NCBI RefSeq assembly: GCF_042680805.1
Contig: NZ_JBHUEM010000003.1
Location: 434,001 to 498,000, forward strand
Length of the DNA stretch: 64,000 nt
Direction of reading: 5' to 3'
From: Bacillus_CJ salitolerans
GTDB lineage: Bacteria; Bacillota; Bacilli; Bacillales; SA4
The translations under genes were made by a program, and so were the position numbers. The stretch's first letter is position 1. The number at the start of each line of letters is the position of its first letter. Positions 58,770 to 64,000 of this stretch are shown here, piece after piece. The notes under the pieces were generated by a model that was given only the letters and a program-made list of their open reading frames with translations, ran no database searches and was not told the origin of the DNA.

Positions 58770-59222
58770 ATGAGCATGAAAACTAAATTTAAAAGTTTTT
58801 TCGCATTAGATGATGAATATGATTATAATGAAGAACATAATCATGATAGACTAGAGGTAGAGGACCTACCTATATCTCGTTCAGCCAAACATCAACCAAC
58901 AAAGCAAAATATTGTCAATTTACAAAGTGTACCAAAATCATCTGCAAAAATGGTATTATTTGAACCAAGTACATACTCAGAAGCTCAGGATATAGCAGAT
59001 CATTTAAAGAATCGTCGTTCTGTTGTAATTAATTTACAAAGGATATCACATGACCAAGCGATGAGAATTGTTGACTTTCTAAGTGGAACTGTTTATGCAA
59101 TAGGTGGAGATATTCAAAAAATTGGAAGTAATATCTTCTTATGTACTCCAGATAACGTTGATGTTGCAGGAAGTATATCAGACTATGTGCCTGAAGAAGA
59201 CTATTCTGAGAAGAGGTGGTAA
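58770..59222 (+). CDS. sepF: Cell division protein SepF (YlmF)
   Basis: SepF binds FtsZ, bundles its filaments and anchors them to the membrane. The 150-residue protein has an N-terminal amphipathic membrane helix (MKTKFKSFFALDDEYDYNE), a polar linker (about 25-60) and the C-terminal SepF domain with MVLFEPSTYSEAQDIADHLKNRRSVVINLQRISHDQAMRIVDFLSGTVYAIGGDIQKIGSNIFLCTP. AGGAGG precedes the ATG. It ends 5 bp before ylmG. Confidence 0.96.
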   Translation: MSMKTKFKSFFALDDEYDYNEEHNHDRLEVEDLPISRSAKHQPTKQNIVNLQSVPKSSAKMVLFEPSTYSEAQDIADHLKNRRSVVINLQRISHDQAMRIVDFLSGTVYAIGGDIQKIGSNIFLCTPDNVDVAGSISDYVPEEDYSEKRW

Positions 59223-59227
59223 ACAGC

Positions 59228-59497
59228 GTGAGTATGGTATTAAATATACTTTTGCAAATTATTCAAATTTATTCTTATGCACTAATTATCTACATTCTCC
59301 TTTCCTGGTTTCCAAATGCACGTGAATCAGGTTTTGGACAGCTATTAGCTAAAATTTGTGAACCGTACTTAGAGCCATTTAGAAAAATCATTCCACCACT
59401 TGGAATGATTGATATTTCACCAATTGTTGCGATTTTTTTATTGAATTTTGCAAGTCGAGGATTAATCTCTCTATTTGATATGCTTGGCTTAATTTAA
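59228..59497 (+). CDS. ylmG: YggT family membrane protein YlmG
   Basis: The 89-residue protein has two membrane helices and the YggT pattern: IQIYSYALIIYILLSWFPNARESGFGQLLAKICEPYLEPFRKIIPPLGMIDISPIVAIFLL. The family is linked to division or chloroplast nucleoid organisation. GTG 59228 is chosen, with GAGGTGG in the end of sepF as ribosome site; an earlier GTG at 59216 belongs to that site. Confidence 0.92.
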   Translation: MSMVLNILLQIIQIYSYALIIYILLSWFPNARESGFGQLLAKICEPYLEPFRKIIPPLGMIDISPIVAIFLLNFASRGLISLFDMLGLI

Positions 59498-59505
59498 ACG
59501 GAAAT

Positions 59506-59530
59506 GGGGATCTTATAGGTCCTCTTTTTA
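59506..59530 (+). terminator. Terminator-like hairpin after ylmG
   Basis: GGGGATC pairs with GGTCCTC (two G-T pairs) around TTATA, followed by T5. Confidence 0.5.
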
Positions 59531-59587
59531 TTTGTTAAATTCTAGGGTAATAAGAATCGTTAACACAATATAATTAGGAGCAAATCG

Positions 59588-60361
59588 ATGAATATATATC
59601 AACACTTTCGGGTAGAAGAACACTCCTTTATTGATCATGTAATGGAATGGAAGGATGGGGTAATCGCTCAATATAGTCCGAAGTTAACTGACTTTCTTGA
59701 TCCTAGAGAGCAACAAATATTGAGTAGTGTAATAGGCCAGGACTCAGAAGTTAACTATGTATGCTTTGGTGGAAGTGAGTATGTGGAAAGAAAACGTGCT
59801 CTTATTTTTCCAAGCTTTTATGAACCGAGAGAAGAAGATTTCCAAATAGCACTCTATGCAATAAACTACCCACAAAAATTTGTAAAAATAGAGCACCCAC
59901 AAGTGCTAGGATCCTTAATGGGTATTGGGCTTAAGCGAGGGAAGTTTGGAGACATTTTGATTAAAGATGGAATTGTTCAAGTAGTAATAGCAAGTGAAGT
60001 AGCAAACTTTGTCTTGATGAATCTCGAGTCAATTGGAAAAAGTAAGGTATCACTTGAACCTCTGCAGCTAAAAGAAATCATCCAGGTTCAGGAACAGTGG
60101 ATCGAGGAAATATGTACGGTATCATCATTAAGGCTCGATGTTATTGTTGCTGAAGCGTTTAATCTTTCGAGAACAAAGTCATTGCCATATATTCAGGGTG
60201 GTCACACAAAAGTAAATTGGAAACATGTTGAAGAAATCTCATTTGAATGTAAAGAAGGAGATATGATATCAGTACGAGGAAATGGAAGGGTCAAAATTTT
60301 ACAAATCGAAGGTAAAACAAAACGAGATAAATGGAAATTATTGATTGGTAGAATTAAATGA
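59588..60361 (+). CDS. ylmH: S4-domain RNA-binding protein YlmH
   Basis: The 257-residue protein has an N-terminal conserved domain (about 1-160: FIDHVMEWKDGVIAQYSPKLTDFLDPREQQILSSVIG, HPQVLGSLMGIGLKRGKFGDILIKDG) and a C-terminal S4 RNA-binding domain (about 178-240: SSLRLDVIVAEAFNLSRTKSLPYIQGGHTKVNWKHVEEISFECKEGDMISVRGNGRVKIL). YlmH has been implicated in ribosome-associated quality control as an RqcP-like factor. TTAGGAG precedes the ATG. Confidence 0.93.
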   Translation: MNIYQHFRVEEHSFIDHVMEWKDGVIAQYSPKLTDFLDPREQQILSSVIGQDSEVNYVCFGGSEYVERKRALIFPSFYEPREEDFQIALYAINYPQKFVKIEHPQVLGSLMGIGLKRGKFGDILIKDGIVQVVIASEVANFVLMNLESIGKSKVSLEPLQLKEIIQVQEQWIEEICTVSSLRLDVIVAEAFNLSRTKSLPYIQGGHTKVNWKHVEEISFECKEGDMISVRGNGRVKILQIEGKTKRDKWKLLIGRIK

Positions 60362-60450
60362 CAAATATTTTCGTTTTTTAGCAGGAATCGATACCATTTT
60401 GTCGAAATAAGATTATAATTGTAATATAGACTTTCGTGGAGGTGGCAGGC

Positions 60451-60957
60451 GTGCCTTTAACACCATTAGATATCCATAATAAAGAATTTTCAAAAGGATT
60501 TCGGGGATATGATGAGGATGAAGTTAACGAGTTTCTAGACCAAGTCATAAAAGATTATGAGTTGGTGATTCGTGAGAAAAAAGAATTAGAAGAGCGAGTA
60601 ACAGAGTTGAAAGAAAAGTTAGGTCATTTTTCAAATATCGAAGATACATTGAATAAATCCATCCTTATTGCTCAAGAGACAGCTGAAGAAGTAAAGAGAA
60701 ATGCTTCAAAGGAAGCCAAGCTTATTGTTAAAGAAGCTGAAAAAAACGCAGATCGTATTATTAACGAATCTTTATCTAAGGCTAGAAAAATTACAATTGA
60801 AATTGATGAGCTTAAGAAGCAATCCAAGGTATTTCGCAATCGTTTCCGTATGCTGATTCAGGCTCAACTAGATATGCTCGAGAACGATGATTGGGATCAC
60901 TTAATGGAATTAAACAAAGAAATTAAAACACGTGATGTAGAGTTAGATCACGATTAA
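60451..60957 (+). CDS. divIVA: Cell division/polarity protein DivIVA
   Basis: DivIVA binds curved membrane at septa and poles and recruits the Min system and, in sporulation, the chromosome-anchoring machinery. The 168-residue protein has the membrane-binding N-domain PLTPLDIHNKEFSKGFRGYDEDEVNEFLDQVIKDYE (about 2-37) and a long coiled coil. GTG 60451 is chosen: GGAGGTGGC lies before it, and the family starts with Met-Pro-Leu-(Thr/Ser)-Pro. Confidence 0.97.
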   Translation: MPLTPLDIHNKEFSKGFRGYDEDEVNEFLDQVIKDYELVIREKKELEERVTELKEKLGHFSNIEDTLNKSILIAQETAEEVKRNASKEAKLIVKEAEKNADRIINESLSKARKITIEIDELKKQSKVFRNRFRMLIQAQLDMLENDDWDHLMELNKEIKTRDVELDHD

Positions 60958-60960
60958 CTC

Positions 60961-60989
60961 TTGACGAATATCGTTTTATTACATATAAT
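60961..60989 (+). promoter_or_regulatory. SigA promoter of the ileS T-box transcript
   Basis: TTGACG (60961-60966), 17 bp, TATAAT (60984-60989), directly after divIVA and just before the T-box leader. Confidence 0.88.
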
Positions 60990-60995
60990 ACTTTC

Positions 60996-61261
60996 ACAAC
61001 AGCCGAATGAAAATTAAGCGATGATAGGGACAGTAATTCTTTTCAATTTCATGTTTTAGCGAGTCGAGGATGGTGTGAGCTCGATACAGGTCGAGAAGAG
61101 TGAAGATCACCCTGGAGTTCCATACTGAAACAAAAGTAGGTAGTGGCGAATCATTCACGTTACGAATGCTAAAGTGGACTAATATGTAAGGTTGAAAATA
61201 GTCTATAAGGGTGGTACCGCGAGACCTTCTCGTCCCTTTTGGGAGAGAAGGTCTTTTTTTT
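60996..61261 (+). ncRNA. T-box leader (isoleucine) controlling ileS
   Basis: This leader has the invariant T-box AGGGTGGTACCGCG at 61208-61221. It is followed by a terminator with arms AGACCTTCTC (61222-61231) and GAGAAGGTCT (61245-61254) and a T-run. Upstream, AGCGAGTCGAGGATGGTGTGAG-like stem I elements are present around 61058-61080, and an ATC triplet at 61106-61108 is a possible Ile specifier. Uncharged tRNA-Ile should stabilise the antiterminator and allow ileS transcription. Confidence 0.95.
61222..61261 (+). terminator. T-box-controlled terminator
   Basis: Ten perfect base pairs around TCCCTTTTGGGA-type loop sequence, then T8. It competes with the antiterminator formed by the T-box. 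Confidence 0.92.
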
Positions 61262-61327
61262 GTTTTTTCTTTTAGCAATGGCTATATTTGGATATGATGA
61301 AAATGAAAAACGATGGAGGAGCAAAAC

Positions 61328-64000
61328 ATGGAATATAAAGATACGTTATTAATGCCTCAAACTGATTTCCCGATGAGAGGGAATTTGCCAAACCGTGAGC
61401 CAGAAATTCAAGAAAACTGGACAGAAATGAATATCTATGAAAAAGTTCAAGAACGTACGAAGGATAGGCCACTATTTGTATTACATGATGGACCACCGTA
61501 TGCAAACGGTGATATACATATGGGTCACGCATTAAATAAAATCCTAAAGGATTTTATTGTGCGTTATAAATCAATGAGTGGCTATTGTGCTCCTTATGTA
61601 CCAGGTTGGGATACACACGGTCTTCCAATTGAAACAGCTTTAACGAAAAATAAAAAGATAAACCGAAAAGAAATGTCTGTAGCTGAATTTAGAAAGCTTT
61701 GTGAAGAATATGCCTATGAACAAATTGACCGTCAAAGAGAACAATTTTTACGTTTAGGAGTACGAGGAGACTGGTACAATCCATATATTACGCTAAAACC
61801 AGAATATGAGGCTCAGCAAATAAAGGTTTTTGGCGAAATGGCGAAAAAGGGATATATCTATAAAGGATTAAAGCCTGTCTATTGGTCACCATCAAGTGAA
61901 TCTGCTCTTGCTGAAGCAGAAATAGAATATCAAGATAAACGTTCTCCGTCTATTTATGTTTCATTCGATGTAAAAGACGGTAAAGGTGTATTAAATGGCG
62001 GTGAAAAAATTATTATCTGGACAACAACGCCATGGACCATTCCAGCGAACTTAGGAATTTCCTTGCATCCAGATTTAGATTATAGTGTCGTTCTTGTAGA
62101 TAATGTTAAGTATGTTATTGCTTCAGGTCTATATGAGGAAGTAACGAAAGTGTTAGAATGGAATAATCCTTCGGTTGTTAAAACGGTGAAGGGAATTGAA
62201 CTAGAACATGTTGTAGCTCAGCACCCATTGTATGATCGTGATTCACTTGTAATGGTTGGTGAGCACGTAACGACAGAATCTGGTACTGGGTGTGTTCATA
62301 CAGCTCCTGGACACGGAGAAGACGACTTTTTAGTTGGTCAAAAGTACGGACTAGATGTACTTTGCCCGGTTGATGAAAAAGGATATATGACTTCTGAAGC
62401 AGAGGGTTTTGAAGGTCTATTCTATGACGAAGCGAATAAACCTATTACTGAAAAACTACAAGAGGTAGGAGCGCTTTTAAAGCTTACATTTATCACGCAC
62501 TCCTATCCACATGATTGGCGTACTAAAAAGCCAACCATTTTCAGGGCAACAGCCCAATGGTTTGCTTCGATTGAAAACATTCGCGAAGAATTGCTACAAG
62601 CTATTCAGGAGACTAAATGGGTTCCAGCTTGGGGAGAAACAAGATTATTTAATATGGTTAGAGACCGAGGAGACTGGTGTATTTCCCGCCAAAGAGCATG
62701 GGGAGTTCCGATTCCAGTATTTTATGGTGAAACCGGCGAACCAATCATTACAGATGAAACGATCAATCATGTATCATCATTATTTAGAGAGCACGGCTCA
62801 AATATTTGGTTTGAGAGAGAAGCTAAGGATTTACTACCTGAAGGCTTTACACACGAATCTAGTCCAAATCATACATTTACAAAAGAAGTGGATATTATGG
62901 ATGTCTGGTTTGATTCTGGTTCTTCTCACCAATCCGTTCTTGAAGAACGTGATGATCTGCAGCGTCCAGCGGATTTATATTTAGAAGGCTCTGACCAGTA
63001 TAGAGGGTGGTTTAATTCATCGTTATCAACTGGTGTAGCAGTAACAGGGAAAGCACCTTACAAAGGTGTCTTAAGTCATGGGTTTGCTCTTGATGGTGAT
63101 GGTAGGAAAATGAGTAAATCTCTTGGAAATGTGGTTGTTCCAAATAAAGTGATGAGTCAGCTAGGAGCAGATATTCTTCGTCTTTGGGTAGCTTCTGTTG
63201 ATTACCAATCAGATGTAAGGGTGTCTGATGCAATATTGAAGCAAGTAGCAGAAGTGTACCGCAAAATTAGAAATACCTTCCGTTTCCTGCTTGGTAATCT
63301 GTTTGATTATGATCATGATAAGAACAAGGTGTCATATGAAAATCTACGTGAGGTAGATCAATACATGCTCGTTAAGCTTAATAAGCTAATCGATAAAGTA
63401 AAAAAATCGTATGAAACGTATGAATTTGCAGCTATTTACCATGCAGTACACAATTTCTGTACGATTGAATTAAGCTCGTTCTATCTAGACTTTGCAAAAG
63501 ACATTCTTTATATTGAGGCAGCTGATCATCCAGATCGTCGTTCTATTCAAACGGTTTTATACGAATCATTAGTCACGTTAACGAAGCTTGTAACGCCTGT
63601 CCTGCCTCATACAGCAGATGAAGTGTGGACATATATTCCGGGAGTTACAGAGGAAAGCGTTCAGCTTGTTGACATGCCTGAAGCAAAATATCCAGAAAAT
63701 GCAAAAGAAATTGAAGCAAAATGGGATGCATTTATGTCCTTACGTGATGATGTGTTAAAAGCATTAGAGCTAGCAAGAAATGAAAAGGTCATTGGAAAAT
63801 CACTGACGGCAAGTATAACCTTATATGCAACGGAAAAAACCGCATTGTTACTTCAATCCATTAATGAAGATTTAAAACAGTTATTTATTGTATCAAATGT
63901 TAAAGTTATTTCTTCAGAGGAAGCACCAGAAAATGCACATAAATTCGAGGGACTTTCCATTGTAGTTCAATCGGCAGAAGGAGAAACGTGTGAACGTTGT
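61328..64000 (+). CDS. ileS: Isoleucyl-tRNA synthetase (3' end beyond window)
   Basis: IleRS charges tRNA-Ile. The 891 visible codons run open to the window end, so about 30 residues are missing. Seen: the class I ATP motif HMGH at 64-67 (PYANGDIHMGHALNK), WDTHGLPIE, the CP1 editing domain with TTPWTIPANLGIS and GTGCVHTAPGHGEDDF, DVWFDSGSSH, KMSKS at 594-598, and the start of the C-terminal zinc finger (CERC) at the cut. AGGAG lies before the ATG, 66 bp after the T-box terminator. Confidence 0.97.
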   Translation, partial: MEYKDTLLMPQTDFPMRGNLPNREPEIQENWTEMNIYEKVQERTKDRPLFVLHDGPPYANGDIHMGHALNKILKDFIVRYKSMSGYCAPYVPGWDTHGLPIETALTKNKKINRKEMSVAEFRKLCEEYAYEQIDRQREQFLRLGVRGDWYNPYITLKPEYEAQQIKVFGEMAKKGYIYKGLKPVYWSPSSESALAEAEIEYQDKRSPSIYVSFDVKDGKGVLNGGEKIIIWTTTPWTIPANLGISLHPDLDYSVVLVDNVKYVIASGLYEEVTKVLEWNNPSVVKTVKGIELEHVVAQHPLYDRDSLVMVGEHVTTESGTGCVHTAPGHGEDDFLVGQKYGLDVLCPVDEKGYMTSEAEGFEGLFYDEANKPITEKLQEVGALLKLTFITHSYPHDWRTKKPTIFRATAQWFASIENIREELLQAIQETKWVPAWGETRLFNMVRDRGDWCISRQRAWGVPIPVFYGETGEPIITDETINHVSSLFREHGSNIWFEREAKDLLPEGFTHESSPNHTFTKEVDIMDVWFDSGSSHQSVLEERDDLQRPADLYLEGSDQYRGWFNSSLSTGVAVTGKAPYKGVLSHGFALDGDGRKMSKSLGNVVVPNKVMSQLGADILRLWVASVDYQSDVRVSDAILKQVAEVYRKIRNTFRFLLGNLFDYDHDKNKVSYENLREVDQYMLVKLNKLIDKVKKSYETYEFAAIYHAVHNFCTIELSSFYLDFAKDILYIEAADHPDRRSIQTVLYESLVTLTKLVTPVLPHTADEVWTYIPGVTEESVQLVDMPEAKYPENAKEIEAKWDAFMSLRDDVLKALELARNEKVIGKSLTASITLYATEKTALLLQSINEDLKQLFIVSNVKVISSEEAPENAHKFEGLSIVVQSAEGETCERC

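Noticed and set aside
1..64000. CRISPR arrays, tRNA or rRNA genes, IS transposases, prophage genes
   Set aside because: No regularly spaced repeats, cloverleaf sequences, transposase or phage motifs were seen on reading both strands.

Overview
The window is a continuous AT-rich chromosomal segment of a spore-forming, aerobic Bacillaceae bacterium (Bacillus sensu lato). Gene order follows the Bacillus subtilis ctaA-to-ileS interval almost gene by gene. The evidence for a Bacillus-type organism is the caa3 oxidase operon, the ylb series, bacillithiol synthesis (bshC), the dcw cluster with spoVD and spoVE built in, spoIIGA-sigE-sigG, and the ylm-divIVA-ileS run. It is not B. subtilis itself: several genes are inserted, murG is absent from its usual place, and an intergenic repeat family is present. 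Genus and species cannot be settled from the sequence alone.

Layout. 1-7743: haem A/O synthesis and the cytochrome caa3 oxidase (ctaA divergent from ctaB-CDEF, then ctaG and yozB). 7828-10733: a GNAT acetyltransferase, an AI-2E-type membrane protein, a Gls24-like protein and YlbA. 11041-19130: ylbB to ylbG, interleaved with several small lineage-specific genes (a lipoprotein, small membrane proteins, a Cys-rich protein, a stalk-domain protein). 19432-28209: rsmD, coaD, ylbJ, ylbK, ylbL, tmcAL, ylbN, rpmF, an enoyl-CoA hydratase, rsfA-like ylbO and ylbP. 28491-31637: a three-gene biotin-dependent acyl-CoA carboxylase operon with a near-consensus catabolite (cre) site upstream. 31755-34887: panE, a DUF3397 protein and bshC. 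35101-53518: the dcw cluster (mraZ, rsmH, ftsL, pbpB, spoVD, murE, an orphan MurF N-domain, mraY, murD, spoVE, murB, divIB, ylxW, ylxX, sbp, ftsA, ftsZ). 54071-60957: spoIIGA, sigE, sigG, ylmC-ylmH and divIVA. 60961-64000: a promoter, an Ile T-box leader and ileS, cut by the window end.

How the genes work together: CtaA and CtaB make haem A for the oxidase. The dcw genes make lipid-linked peptidoglycan precursors and the division machine, with SpoVD and SpoVE as the sporulation cortex pair. SpoIIGA processes pro-SigE, and SigG acts later in the forespore. Promoter-like sequences agree with this programme: a SigE-like site before spoVD, a SigH-like site before ftsA, a 22-bp-spaced Spo0A-type promoter before spoIIGA and a SigF-like site before sigG.

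The least explained items are a structured ~200-bp intergenic repeat (three copies plus a remnant), an orphan MurF substrate-domain gene locked between murE and mraY by 7-nt overlaps, the missing murG, nested palindromes before spoVE, a two-hairpin element before rsmD, and overlapping small ORFs at 17422-17717. No tRNA, rRNA, CRISPR array, intact insertion sequence or prophage was seen.
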